Below, piece after piece: positions 32,523 through 40,268 of a stretch of 64,000 nt of DNA (positions within the stretch are counted from its first letter, which is position 1; each line of letters opens with the position of its first letter). This stretch comes from Oscillospiraceae bacterium (GTDB lineage Bacteria > Bacillota > Clostridia > Oscillospirales > Oscillospiraceae). The position numbers and the translations under genes are program-made. The stretch is taken from the NCBI GenBank assembly GCA_009780435.1, contig WRAB01000011.1, forward strand, positions 18,438 to 82,437. Direction: 5' to 3'. The notes under the pieces are model-generated. The model worked only from the letters and a program-made list of their open reading frames with translations. It did no database searches and was not told the origin of the DNA.

Positions 32523-35330
32523 ATGAGAAAGTCAAGAAAGATCCTTGCTCTGGCGCTGGCCCTGTTGATGATTATCGGCTTGGCCAATCCCGCCTTTGCA
32601 AACAACATCAACAATATGCACGACATTGATGATGTTACCCCGCGTTACATGCCCGCTGTTGGTGTTTTGTTTGGTCTGAACATCATGAGGGGTACAGACG
32701 CAGAGCGCATTGAGCCACAGCGTGACTTGGAACGTTCCGAGTTCGCAGCGCTCATCTTCCGTATGATGACCGGCGGCAATGAAAGAGTGCCTGTCTCATA
32801 CGTGCAGATCTTCGACGACGTGCCGATGACCGACTGGGCAGTCCACTACATCGCCTGGGCACACTCACAGGGCATCATCGTCGGCCGCGGTGACGGGACC
32901 TTCGGCCCCCGCGCTACCGTGACCCTGCAAGAAGCTGCCGCCATGCTGCTCCGCGCCTTGGGCCGTGACAGCACAAACACAGAGTACCAAGGCGACAACT
33001 GGGCGCTGAACGCCTGGAGAGACGCCATTCAATTTGGTCTGACCAGAACTCTGCTGGGTACTTATGATGGCACCATGTACGCCACCCGTGAAATCGCCGC
33101 ACAGATGGTCTTCAACGCACTGTGTGCCACCCGCTGGCTGTGGGTTCCCGGTCTGGGCATCTACATTACCAGAGCTGGCACCTATGGGGACCTGTTTGGC
33201 TTCTGCCACAGCGATGCCGTTAGAGGCATGGTTATGAACTTAGGTGTGGACGAAGATGTAGTTATTGAACTACTTGTAGAACTCCCGAATAATGGCGGCG
33301 CTCCCATAACAGAATTGTCGTTCGATGGGAATGCACGTCCACAAGAAGTTGGCCGCATTGTCGATGCCTTCGTCAATGACTCCGGTGAAATCATCTTCTT
33401 GCATGTCATCTCCACTGACTATGTTGTGCCTGCTCGCACTGGCCTTCCGGCCGCAGCAGATTCAGTTCTTTTGAGAGAGCTTGAGGTGCAACCAGGCCCT
33501 AACGCAACAATCGAAGAGATGTTGCTCTTCCCGAACTTTGTGCTCTACGATGAGACACTTGATCTAAGGGAAGATGAGCGTCCCCGTGGGATGCATGAAC
33601 AAGCCGTTGCCTACGTCCTTTGGGATGGCGAGTTTGTATCCGCTGTATTTGCAACCAAATGGATCGCTGATCTAATGATCATGCCAAATGGTGACGTTAG
33701 CCTGACCAGACTGGAAGCAGGTCTTGATGACGGTTTTGCAGGCGAAAGATATGCAGATGATGATCCTCTAACCAATGTTGACAACGGTGAGATGGAAGTG
33801 ATTGCAGCTCCTGAGCGCATCGTCAACAATTCCAGCGTTAATCTGAACGCGAGAAACACGCGCCACTTCGTCAATGTAGAGCAGATCGGCAATAATTTCT
33901 ATATTACCGATGTGGAGTTCTTTATCGGCACTGCAGATGCGTTCCAGCACGCCGCCGGTACCCTCACCATTGACGGTGTGACACGTATCTTTGACGTGGA
34001 TGACCTCAATCAGCTCTCTGTGAGTCTGCGTTCTATCCATTGGGAACCCTTCACATTGGCAGACCCCGAACTGCTTCCCCTTGAGTTCACATTCTGGATC
34101 AGCGGTGTGACTGGCGCTGTTGTCGCAATCGAACGTGCACCAGATATCGCCAGCATTGCATACATCCTGCGCGCCGGAGAGCGTACAGATGAATGGGGTC
34201 GTATCCAGTTTATCGCTGAAGTTGCATACATTGACGGCACAACGGCGATTCTCGTAACTGAAGAAAGTTTCGAAGACTTTGTAGATAGTGTTATTTGGTT
34301 ACAAGAAGGTACGCGAGGCTGGGTTAACGATGGAGATGTTTCCGTAAGTGCCCTCACAAGTGATAACGATGAGCTTAACCCTCGGGAAACCGATAACAGA
34401 CTAGGGGCGGTTCACACATGGACACACCTCATCCCTGCGGACGTTCTTGACGCAGGCAATGCTGTTGACTTTGCTGTTGGCGACTACGAACCCGAAAGCT
34501 TGTTCATTAGCAGTAACGCACGCTTTGTGTATCTGGATGTTGCAGATCGTGCAACGCGAGATGCAGAGCTCAACGGCATTCCCTTCACGGCAACCGGCAC
34601 CCATCGCGGACAAATTGCCCCCGGAACTACGTTCTGGTTTGTACAGTCTAGCGAAGGCTACCTGAACATGGTATTTGTCATTGCACCACACAGCGATTTT
34701 GCCGCCGGTCAAATCGTATTCCTGCCAGGCCCGTTTGAAATGCACGCAGGCGGAACACAGTTCACCCATATTGCCTACAGCGCAACAACTGGTGAGCGTA
34801 TCACGATCAATAACGGCGTGACAATGCAGGGTATCACAACCAACGCCATGATCGCAGCATTTGAAACTGCCGGTGGAATCGAATGGGATCCAGACTTAGA
34901 CAATGCACCAGTAGATGGTATTTGGCATGTGCCTCGCGGGTTCTATCAAGTACATGTAAATGCACTTGGCGTACAGACGCTAATCCCGCTTCTCGGCGGT
35001 GATGAAGACGGTATCTTCCTCTTCGGTGCCCAAGAATTCAACAGCTTCGATAGCGAAATCGTGATTGAAACTGTAACTGCTGCGATTCCGAACCGCGTTT
35101 ACCACATTGATGAAGAAGGTCTGAATCAGTGGGTAAATCAAGGAGAACTTTCGACAATTATTGTTGACCTCCGTGGCATCAACTCGCTCAGCCCTGTGTG
35201 GCCTGCGCCTGTTACGGATCTAGTGTTGGAAGAGGAAATGACAGTTGCGTTTGTTCGCCTCGCCAACATCGTTGCTCCTCATGGTGTAGACTTCATCACG
35301 ATTGCATTCATCTTGGATGAACTTGACTAA
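32523..35330 (+). CDS. SLH-domain surface protein (possible S-layer protein)
   Basis: A 935-residue exported protein. Residues 1-26 are a signal peptide ending NPAFA. Three SLH-like motifs follow to about residue 205, including FDDVPMTDWAVHYIAWAHSQ then GIIVGRGDGTFGPRATVTLQ; these normally bind pyruvylated cell-wall polymers. The remaining 700 residues are acidic, beta-rich and unrecognised. The consensus promoter, long leader and strong ribosome site suggest high expression, as for a main S-layer or surface protein. R1, the first repeat of the toxin array, provides its terminator. Confidence 0.88.
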   Translation: MRKSRKILALALALLMIIGLANPAFANNINNMHDIDDVTPRYMPAVGVLFGLNIMRGTDAERIEPQRDLERSEFAALIFRMMTGGNERVPVSYVQIFDDVPMTDWAVHYIAWAHSQGIIVGRGDGTFGPRATVTLQEAAAMLLRALGRDSTNTEYQGDNWALNAWRDAIQFGLTRTLLGTYDGTMYATREIAAQMVFNALCATRWLWVPGLGIYITRAGTYGDLFGFCHSDAVRGMVMNLGVDEDVVIELLVELPNNGGAPITELSFDGNARPQEVGRIVDAFVNDSGEIIFLHVISTDYVVPARTGLPAAADSVLLRELEVQPGPNATIEEMLLFPNFVLYDETLDLREDERPRGMHEQAVAYVLWDGEFVSAVFATKWIADLMIMPNGDVSLTRLEAGLDDGFAGERYADDDPLTNVDNGEMEVIAAPERIVNNSSVNLNARNTRHFVNVEQIGNNFYITDVEFFIGTADAFQHAAGTLTIDGVTRIFDVDDLNQLSVSLRSIHWEPFTLADPELLPLEFTFWISGVTGAVVAIERAPDIASIAYILRAGERTDEWGRIQFIAEVAYIDGTTAILVTEESFEDFVDSVIWLQEGTRGWVNDGDVSVSALTSDNDELNPRETDNRLGAVHTWTHLIPADVLDAGNAVDFAVGDYEPESLFISSNARFVYLDVADRATRDAELNGIPFTATGTHRGQIAPGTTFWFVQSSEGYLNMVFVIAPHSDFAAGQIVFLPGPFEMHAGGTQFTHIAYSATTGERITINNGVTMQGITTNAMIAAFETAGGIEWDPDLDNAPVDGIWHVPRGFYQVHVNALGVQTLIPLLGGDEDGIFLFGAQEFNSFDSEIVIETVTAAIPNRVYHIDEEGLNQWVNQGELSTIIVDLRGINSLSPVWPAPVTDLVLEEEMTVAFVRLANIVAPHGVDFITIAFILDELD

Positions 35331-35333
35331 CCA

Positions 35334-35433
35334 ACCCCAGCACCCCACCATGACCCCATGGTGACCCCCAAGTAAAACCGAAAGCCCGCCCAGCGCAATC
35401 GCGCGGGGCGGGCTTTTGTGCGGTGTGTGGGTG
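35334..35433 (+). repeat. Array repeat R1
   Basis: First of five same-orientation repeats. It holds the palindrome CACCATGACCCCATGGTG, then CCAAGTAAAACCGAAAG and a hairpin GCCCGCCC...GGGCGGGC with TTTT (35381-35417). It also ends transcription of the SLH gene. Confidence 0.85.
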
Positions 35434-35463
35434 TTGACAAGAGGGAGCGTGTGGGTGTATAAT
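35434..35463 (+). promoter_or_regulatory. Promoter of antisense RNA A
   Basis: TTGACA, 18-base spacer (AGAGGGAGCGTGTGGGTG), TATAAT. The same promoter is repeated in modules B, C and D. Confidence 0.85.
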
Positions 35464-35469
35464 GAGTAT

Positions 35470-35558
35470 ACGAAAAGGAATTGCCGCTTTTGGCGAGGCG
35501 GCTCAGTCCTAAATGGTTACCGAGACGCCTTGACCATCAAGGCGTCTCATGTTATTTT
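35470..35558 (+). ncRNA. Antitoxin-like RNA A
   Basis: Predicted RNA of about 90 bases from the promoter at 35434-35463 to the bidirectional hairpin GAGACGCCTTGA-CCA-TCAAGGCGTCTC (35522-35548) and TTATTTT. It is transcribed toward toxin A and overlaps its mRNA at the shared terminator and last codon. Ends are inferred from promoter and hairpin. Confidence 0.7.
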
Positions 35559-35641
35559 CTCCTGCTTTTACACAGGGCAATAACAGCCAGGAACAACGTG
35601 ACGAGTGCAAAAAGCACATCGTATGTAACGTATGCATCCAT
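35552..35641 (-). CDS. Type I toxin peptide A (holin-like)
   Basis: A 29-residue peptide with one membrane segment and a basic tail: it begins MDAYVTYDV, has LFALVTLFLAVIALC in the middle and ends KSRRK. This matches the pattern of small hydrophobic type I (Hol_Tox-like) toxins. The Shine-Dalgarno sequence is locked in a stem, CACTCCC-GAAA-GGGGGTG on the minus strand (35647-35664). Promoter at 35696-35724. The closest relatives are peptides B and C, sharing AVIALC. Confidence 0.75.
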   Translation of the reverse strand: MDAYVTYDVLFALVTLFLAVIALCKSRRK

Positions 35642-35695
35642 AGCATCACCCCCTTTCGGGAGTGACCGGGCCGCCTAGCGGAAATTCCTGGTATT

Positions 35696-35724
35696 ATTAT
35701 ACAGGATGAAATAGGTTATTGCAA
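35696..35724 (-). promoter_or_regulatory. Promoter of toxin A
   Basis: On the minus strand TTGCAA, 17-base spacer, TATAAT. Identical in module C. Confidence 0.85.
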
Positions 35725-35740
35725 GTGTTGTGTTGACAAA

Positions 35741-35841
35741 GCATCCCACCATGTGACCCCATGGTGAAATCCAAGTAAAACCGAAAGCCCGCCCGGCGCA
35801 ATCGCGCAGGGTGGGCTTTTGTGCGGTGTGTGTGGGGGGAG
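35741..35841 (+). repeat. Array repeat R2
   Basis: Second copy, with CACCATGTGACCCCATGGTG (two extra bases in the palindrome) and the terminator hairpin at 35784-35820, here GCCCGCCC/GGGTGGGC. Confidence 0.85.
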
Positions 35842-35870
35842 TTGCCAAACTTTGTTGCGTAGTGTATAAT
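35842..35870 (+). promoter_or_regulatory. Promoter of toxin B
   Basis: TTGCCA, 17-base spacer, TATAAT on the plus strand; module B is inverted relative to A, C and D. Confidence 0.85.
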
Positions 35871-35925
35871 GCAAATAGGAATTGCCGCTAGGCGGCCCGG
35901 TCACTCCCGAAAGGGGGTGTTGCTT

Positions 35926-36009
35926 ATGGTTACATATACCGAACTGTTCCAGTTTGGCATGTTACTTGTAGCAGTTATCGCCCTGTGTCTTCGGCACAGG
36001 CGTAAATAA
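35926..36009 (+). CDS. Type I toxin peptide B (holin-like)
   Basis: A 27-residue membrane peptide starting MVTYTELFQF and ending VIALCLRHRRK. It differs from peptide C at only four or so positions. The Shine-Dalgarno GGGGGTG (35913-35919) pairs with CACTCCC around a GAAA loop, so the full-length mRNA should be poorly translated. The ATG lies seven bases after it. Confidence 0.75.
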   Translation: MVTYTELFQFGMLLVAVIALCLRHRRK

Positions 36010-36096
36010 ACCGAGCACGCCTTAGCATTTGTGCAAGGCGTGCTCAACTCCATCTAGGACTGGGCCGCCCTACCACAGGCGGCAATTCCTTTTCAT
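36003..36096 (-). ncRNA. Antitoxin-like RNA B
   Basis: Predicted minus-strand RNA from the promoter at 36103-36132 to the bidirectional hairpin GAGCACGCCTT...AAGGCGTGCTC (36013-36045). It overlaps the 3' end of toxin B mRNA. Confidence 0.7.
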
Positions 36097-36102
36097 GTAC
36101 CC

Positions 36103-36132
36103 ATTATACACCCACACGCTCCTTCTTGTCAA
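36103..36132 (-). promoter_or_regulatory. Promoter of antisense RNA B
   Basis: Minus strand TTGACA, 18-base spacer AGAAGGAGCGTGTGGGTG, TATAAT; nearly the same as in A, C and D. Confidence 0.85.
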
Positions 36133-36207
36133 TACATCCTTCGATACTTTTGGCCAGTTCCTCTGGCATGGAACCTGACCGAGGGAGTTGTGTGTGTTGA
36201 CAAGGAA

Positions 36208-36314
36208 TCACCCCAGCAACCCACCATGACCCCATGGTGAAATCCAAGTAAAACCGAAAGCCCGCCCAGCGCAATCGCGCGGGGCGGGCTTTTGTGGCGG
36301 TGTGTGTGTGGGTG
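36208..36314 (+). repeat. Array repeat R3
   Basis: Third copy, same orientation although module B before it is inverted. Terminator hairpin at 36257-36293. Confidence 0.85.
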
Positions 36315-36344
36315 TTGACAAGAGGGAGCGTGTGGGTGTATAAT
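36315..36344 (+). promoter_or_regulatory. Promoter of antisense RNA C
   Basis: TTGACA, 18-base spacer, TATAAT, identical to module A through the -35, spacer and -10. Confidence 0.85.
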
Positions 36345-36350
36345 GGGTGT

Positions 36351-36443
36351 ACGAAAAGGAATTGCCGCTTTTGGCGAGGCGGCTCAGTCCTACAAGAGAA
36401 CAGAGCACGCCTTGCACAAAGCTAAGGCGTGCTCGTGTTATTT
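36351..36443 (+). ncRNA. Antitoxin-like RNA C
   Basis: Predicted RNA ending at the hairpin GAGCACGCCTT...AAGGCGTGCTC (36403-36434) plus TTATTT. The 5' part (GGAATTGCCGCTTTTGGCGA) is identical to RNA A while the 3' hairpin is like that of module B. Confidence 0.7.
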
Positions 36444-36521
36444 ACGTCTGTGCCTAAGGCACAGGGCAATAACAGCTATAATCAATAAGCCGAACTGAAA
36501 CAATTCTGCATATGTAACCAT
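36438..36521 (-). CDS. Type I toxin peptide C (holin-like)
   Basis: A 27-residue membrane peptide starting MVTYAELFQF and ending VIALCLRHRRK. On the minus strand the Shine-Dalgarno GGGGGTG (36527-36533) pairs with CACTCC (36540-36545). The upstream region is almost identical to that of toxin A, while the peptide is closest to toxin B, so C looks like a mosaic. Confidence 0.75.
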   Translation of the reverse strand: MVTYAELFQFGLLIIAVIALCLRHRRK

Positions 36522-36576
36522 AGCAACACCCCCTTTTGAGGAGTGACCGGGCCGCCTAGCGGCAATTCCTGGTATT

Positions 36577-36605
36577 ATTATACAGGATGAAATAGGTTAT
36601 TGCAA
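36577..36605 (-). promoter_or_regulatory. Promoter of toxin C
   Basis: Minus strand TTGCAA, 17-base spacer, TATAAT; same sequence as the toxin A promoter. Confidence 0.85.
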
Positions 36606-36619
36606 GTGTTGTGTTGACA

Positions 36620-36720
36620 AAGCGCCCCACCATGACCCCATGGTGAAATCCAAGTAAAACCGAAAGTCCGCCCGGCGCAATCGCGCGGGGCGGGCTTTTG
36701 TGGCGGTGTGTGTGTGGGTG
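36620..36720 (+). repeat. Array repeat R4
   Basis: Fourth copy. The hairpin at 36663-36699 has one change in the left arm (GTCCGCCC), which weakens pairing. Confidence 0.85.
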
Positions 36721-36750
36721 TTGACAAGAGGGAGCGTGTGGGTGTATAAT
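36721..36750 (+). promoter_or_regulatory. Promoter of antisense RNA D
   Basis: TTGACA, 18-base spacer, TATAAT, as in modules A and C. Confidence 0.85.
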
Positions 36751-36756
36751 GGGTAT

Positions 36757-36855
36757 ACGAAAGGCGTTGCCGGTAAACGGTTAGCCTAGAGAGAACAATG
36801 AGTTATTCGGAAAATAACCGCTTGCTTTCAGAGGGCTGGGCGGTTATTTCCTGTC
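36757..36855 (+). ncRNA. Antitoxin-like RNA D
   Basis: Predicted RNA with GGCGTTGCCGGTAAACGG and GTTAGCC near the 5' end and the hairpin GGAAAATAACCGC...GCGGTTATTTCC (36809-36851) at the 3' end. It is of a different subtype from A-C and matches the orphan RNA at 56318-56406. Confidence 0.7.
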
Positions 36856-36927
36856 TAAGTAGTTTATTAGCATTATAATCAACACCGCAAAAGCGAGCAT
36901 TAACGATATAGCTTCAAATACTGACAA
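36844..36927 (-). CDS. Type I toxin peptide D (holin-like, other subtype)
   Basis: A 27-residue membrane peptide with TTG start: MSVFEAISLM, then LAFAVLIIMLINY and the end LDRK. This form (SxFEAxSLMxxF) is typical of the Hol_Tox family of putative holin-like toxins. The Shine-Dalgarno GGAGG is sealed by CCTCC around a GAAA loop (36937-36950). It differs from A-C but has the same plan. Confidence 0.72.
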   Translation of the reverse strand: MSVFEAISLMLAFAVLIIMLINYLDRK

Positions 36928-36995
36928 TGGGCCTCACCTCCTTTCGGAGGATATTGGCTAACCGCATACCGTACGTAACTGGCAACGCCGCCTAT

Positions 36996-37024
36996 ATTGT
37001 AAACTACGCAGTATGCCTTGTCAA
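36996..37024 (-). promoter_or_regulatory. Promoter of toxin D
   Basis: Minus strand TTGACA, 17-base spacer, TACAAT. Confidence 0.8.
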
Positions 37025-37035
37025 CATCCCCTGAC

Positions 37036-37125
37036 CAACCCCAGCAACCCCACCATGGCCCCATGGTGGAACCCAAGATCAAACCGAAAGCCCGCCCAGC
37101 GCAATCGCGCGGGGCGGGCTTTGCA
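37036..37125 (+). repeat. Array repeat R5
   Basis: Fifth and last copy; CACCATGGCCCCATGGTG and the hairpin at 37086-37122. It closes the array just before the holin gene and is more diverged at its right end. Confidence 0.82.
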
Positions 37126-37206
37126 CTTGTTCGCTCCCATTCGCCCATAACGGTGTATCATTGCGCCAGAACTAGTACGCAACGAACAAAAAGGAGTAGA
37201 TACGAG

Positions 37207-37647
37207 ATGCGGGCAGAGTGGAAGATGGGGGGCGCTGCGGGATTGGCGGCGTTGTCGGCGATTTGGGGCTGGTTCGGTTGGCTGGTGGTGCTGTGGATTT
37301 TGTGTATGGTGGTGGACTATGCCACGGGTACGGCGGTGGCCTGTAAGCGGGGGAAATGGTCGTCCGGCATGGCCCGGGACGGGATATGGGGTAAGCTGGG
37401 AAGTATAATCGTGGTGCTGGTGACCGTGGGGCTGGATGTTGGGATCGGGCTGATCCTAATGGAGATGGAGGCCCTGCCGTTTACGTATACCGTGCTACTT
37501 AGCCCCATAGTGATCTCCTGGTATATCCTCACAGAGATGGGCAGCATCCTGGAAAATGCCGGCGCACTGGGTGCGCCCATGCCGGATTTCCTGGTGCGCT
37601 GGATCGCTGCGCTACAGCGGCGCGTGGAGCGGATGGGGGAGGAGTAG
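37207..37647 (+). CDS. Phage-type holin (TcdE/phage holin family 4-like)
   Basis: A 146-residue membrane protein with three to four hydrophobic segments, including the family block VDYATGTAVACKRGKWSSGM and the C-terminal SPIVISWYILTEMGSILENA. Such holins form pores for endolysin or toxin release. No endolysin, phage structural gene or toxin lies next to it, so it may be a prophage remnant or a domesticated holin. AAAGGAG precedes the ATG at 37207, which is chosen over longer upstream readings through repeat R5. Confidence 0.82.
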   Translation: MRAEWKMGGAAGLAALSAIWGWFGWLVVLWILCMVVDYATGTAVACKRGKWSSGMARDGIWGKLGSIIVVLVTVGLDVGIGLILMEMEALPFTYTVLLSPIVISWYILTEMGSILENAGALGAPMPDFLVRWIAALQRRVERMGEE

Positions 37648-37696
37648 GGGCGGCAACCTGCCGCCCGTTTATTCCACTGTACCGTTTACAAATGAA

Positions 37697-37733
37697 AGCC
37701 CAGGTCTGCACAAAAACGCAGACCTGGGCTTTG
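37697..37733. terminator. Bidirectional terminator
   Basis: AGCCCAGGTCTGC pairs perfectly with GCAGACCTGGGCT, between the holin gene and the convergent ABC exporter genes. Confidence 0.82.
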
Positions 37734-37742
37734 CTGATATCC

Positions 37743-39356
37743 CTAGCCAATCTTCACATCCCGGCGGCGGTAGCCCATGAAGCCGAGAACTATGAGGACT
37801 ACGGCGATGAAAGTCAGGATCCCAAGGGGAAGAAAATTTTGTTCCTCCAAAGGGAGGCGGGGGATGTGACCGAAGGGGGAGAGCCGGAGCACCCACGCCG
37901 GGAAATCAGCCAGAGACCCCATGTAGACGACGAAGAAGCTGAACCCCAAGTATCCATAGGCGAGGCCTGTGCGGTTGGGGAAAAATCCTGTCAGGGCGGC
38001 GGCCAGACCGAGGATCACCCAGATGGCGGGCAGATAGTTGAGGGCGGCCTGGAGATAGGTCACGAGATCCGGGGCGGGGGTCACCACTGCGGCGGCGGCA
38101 CCCCAGAGAGAGAGGATAGCGATCACCTAGAATACGACGCTGGCCACCAAGGCGATCCCGAAATAGGAGCCAAACAGCCTGTATCGACAGACGCTGGCAC
38201 CCAGGATTTGCTCTGTGCAGCCGTTTTTCTCCTCACTGCGCACCCGGAGCATGAACCCCACAATGGGAATCGCCCCAATGACAGACATGATGACCATGAG
38301 CAGGCCCACAAACTGTTCTGTGTAGGATACGCCGTCCATATGTCCGGCGGCGAACATGGTCTGGAGCATGTCACTCCCCTCAATGAAGGTGTCCATCTCG
38401 TTCAAGACGGAGCCATACATGAGGCCGAACAGGGCCAGGACGCCGGCCCATACGATCAGAGCAGTTCTGGAGAGCCGCAGGGCGAGACCCGGAGGGGTGG
38501 ACAGGAGCAATCCCCCGTGGCGTCTGCCGGGTCTGGCGGCGATCAACCCCTGGCCCAGGTCACGGGTCTTGGCGAAGAGCAGGGCCAGAAGCACAAGGGC
38601 GGCGAAGCCCGCCAGAAGTACGAAAATGGGCCAGAGATAGTTCCCCACATAGACTTGCGCCCGGGAAATGAGCCCCAGAGGGGATAGGAGGGAGAGGGCC
38701 TCTGCGCTGACATCGCCGATGCCCCGGAGAAGATATGCACCCATTAGGAATAGGAGTGAAAGACCCGATGCGGTGCGGTTGTTGCTGGAGATCTGACAGA
38801 ATACCGCCGTGGCCCCGGCAAATACGAGGCCGGCGGCGCCCATGGCGGCGCCGAAGAGGAGCGATCCGCCCAGGGGCATGTTTTCGATCTGGAAAGCGGC
38901 CATCCCAAAGCCGGTGAGCAGGGCCATGACCACATTGACTTTCACTGCGGTGAGAAGCGCTGCCGCCAGATTGGAGAGCCGTCCCACGGGCAGGGAGCGA
39001 ATGACCTCCAACCGGCCCTCCTCCTCATCCTGCCGGGTGTGGCGGGTGATGAGGAAGATGTTCATCGCACCGGCGAACAGAGCCATGATGACCAGCATAA
39101 AATTCGTATACATGGCACCGGCGTGATAGTTTTCCAGGCCGTAGACCGGGCCGACCATGGCGATCATGGCGGGGTTTTGCATCATCTCGCCCATGGCGGC
39201 CAGCTCCTCCGGGGTGCCGAACATATTATTCAGGAGGGGTACACAGAGGACGGTCATTCCCACCACACCGAAGAGCCAGGCGGGGATGCGAATCCGATCT
39301 CGCCGCAGGATGAAGCGGACTTGGGCCAGGGTGCCGGAAAATAAATTCTTTATCAT
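37743..39356 (-). pseudogene. ABC-2 exporter permease interrupted by an in-frame amber codon
   Basis: A permease of the exporter-of-polyketide-antibiotics type with about 12 membrane segments. Translation gives 409 codons (38130-39356), a TAG at 38127-38129, then 127 more codons in the same frame (37743-38126). The sum, about 537, is the normal length, and both parts are well preserved with no frameshift. The codon was probably CAG. It could be a recent nonsense mutation, a sequencing error or stop read-through; alternatively GTG at 38126 could restart translation and yield two half proteins. It follows the ATPase gene by 13 bases. Confidence 0.75.
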
Positions 39357-39369
39357 GGTGATCCCCTCC

Positions 39370-40245
39370 CTATTCGTAGTGGCGCATGAAGAGCTGCTCT
39401 AAGGTGGGTGGCGTACTCTCCAGGGCGACGATGCCGTACTGGGTGAGATAGGTCATGGTCTGGCCCAGGGTCTCCGTATCCACGCTGAACATGGTGCCGG
39501 ATGCCTCTTCTAAGATATCGTGGACGCCGGGCTGGGCGGCGAGGGTCTCTAAGGGCCGCTCTGTCTTGACGGTGATGCTGGTGCGGGTCAGATGCCGCAG
39601 CTCCTGGAGGGTACCGGTCTCGATCACTTCACCCTGGCGGATGATGCTGACCTTGTCGCAGAGCCGCTCCACCTCTTGCAGGATATGGCTGGAGAGGAAT
39701 ACGCTCTTGCCCTGGTCTTTGACCTCCTGCACGCACTGTTGGAAGACCTGTTCCATGAGGGGGTCCAGGCCAGAGGTGGGCTCGTCTAAGATGTACAAAT
39801 CCGCCTCGGAGGCGAAAGCCGCCACCAGAGCCACCTTCTGCCGATTGCCCTTGGAGTAGGTGCGGCATTTTTTGGACGGATCCAGATCAAACCGCTGGAT
39901 CAGATCCTCCCGGTAGGACTTGTTGCCGTTCCTGCGCAGACGGACAAAGAGATCAATGACCTCGCCGCCGGTGAGGTTGGGCCAGAGGTTCACGTCCCCC
40001 GGAACGTAGGCGATTCGCCTGTGGATATCCACGGCATCTCTCCAGGCGTCTTGGCCGAAAACTGTTGCGCTGCCCTCTGTGGCCTGTAAAATCCCCAGTA
40101 GGACACGGATCGTCGTGCTCTTCCCGGCGCCGTTGGGGCCGATGAAGCCGTAGACCTCCCCCTCTTTGACCTCCAGATTAACGCCGTTTAACGCGGTGAG
40201 CTTCCCAAAGCGCTTGGTCAGGTTTTGTACGGATACGATAGACAT
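39370..40245 (-). CDS. ABC transporter ATP-binding protein
   Basis: A 291-residue ATPase for the adjoining permease: Walker A in GPNGAGKSTTI, signature YSKGNRQKVALVAAF (a variant of LSGGQ common in drug-export ATPases), Walker B in LYILDEPTSGLDP and the H-loop in FLSSHIL. The C-terminal 70 residues are the usual extension of the DrrA-like group. The ATG at 40245 is chosen because GGAG lies nine bases upstream and ATPases of this group start MxxxxVQNLTKRFG. It lies 23 bases after the TetR gene and is probably repressed by it. Confidence 0.92.
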   Translation of the reverse strand: MSIVSVQNLTKRFGKLTALNGVNLEVKEGEVYGFIGPNGAGKSTTIRVLLGILQATEGSATVFGQDAWRDAVDIHRRIAYVPGDVNLWPNLTGGEVIDLFVRLRRNGNKSYREDLIQRFDLDPSKKCRTYSKGNRQKVALVAAFASEADLYILDEPTSGLDPLMEQVFQQCVQEVKDQGKSVFLSSHILQEVERLCDKVSIIRQGEVIETGTLQELRHLTRTSITVKTERPLETLAAQPGVHDILEEASGTMFSVDTETLGQTMTYLTQYGIVALESTPPTLEQLFMRHYE

Positions 40246-40268
40246 AGGTGAACGCTCCTCTCTCAATT

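Noticed and set aside
35481..36417. Open frames of 60-70 codons crossing the toxin array on both strands
   Set aside because: They run through repeats, promoters and terminators, lack ribosome sites and match the repeat copies; the short membrane peptides explain the coding signal better.
35334..37125. CRISPR array
   Set aside because: Repeats are about 100 bases with terminator hairpins, spaced by 300-370 bases containing promoters and small genes; no cas genes are present.
37018..37206. Longer N-terminus for the holin starting in repeat R5
   Set aside because: The extension would translate the repeat and terminator; AAAGGAG and ATG at 37207 give the normal family start.
37207..37647. Prophage
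   Set aside because: Only one holin gene; no integrase, capsid, tail or lysin genes in the window.
37692..38687. Plus-strand frame of about 330 codons opposite the permease
   Set aside because: Rich in Glu, His and Gly as expected for the reverse of membrane-segment codons; the minus strand encodes a clear permease.
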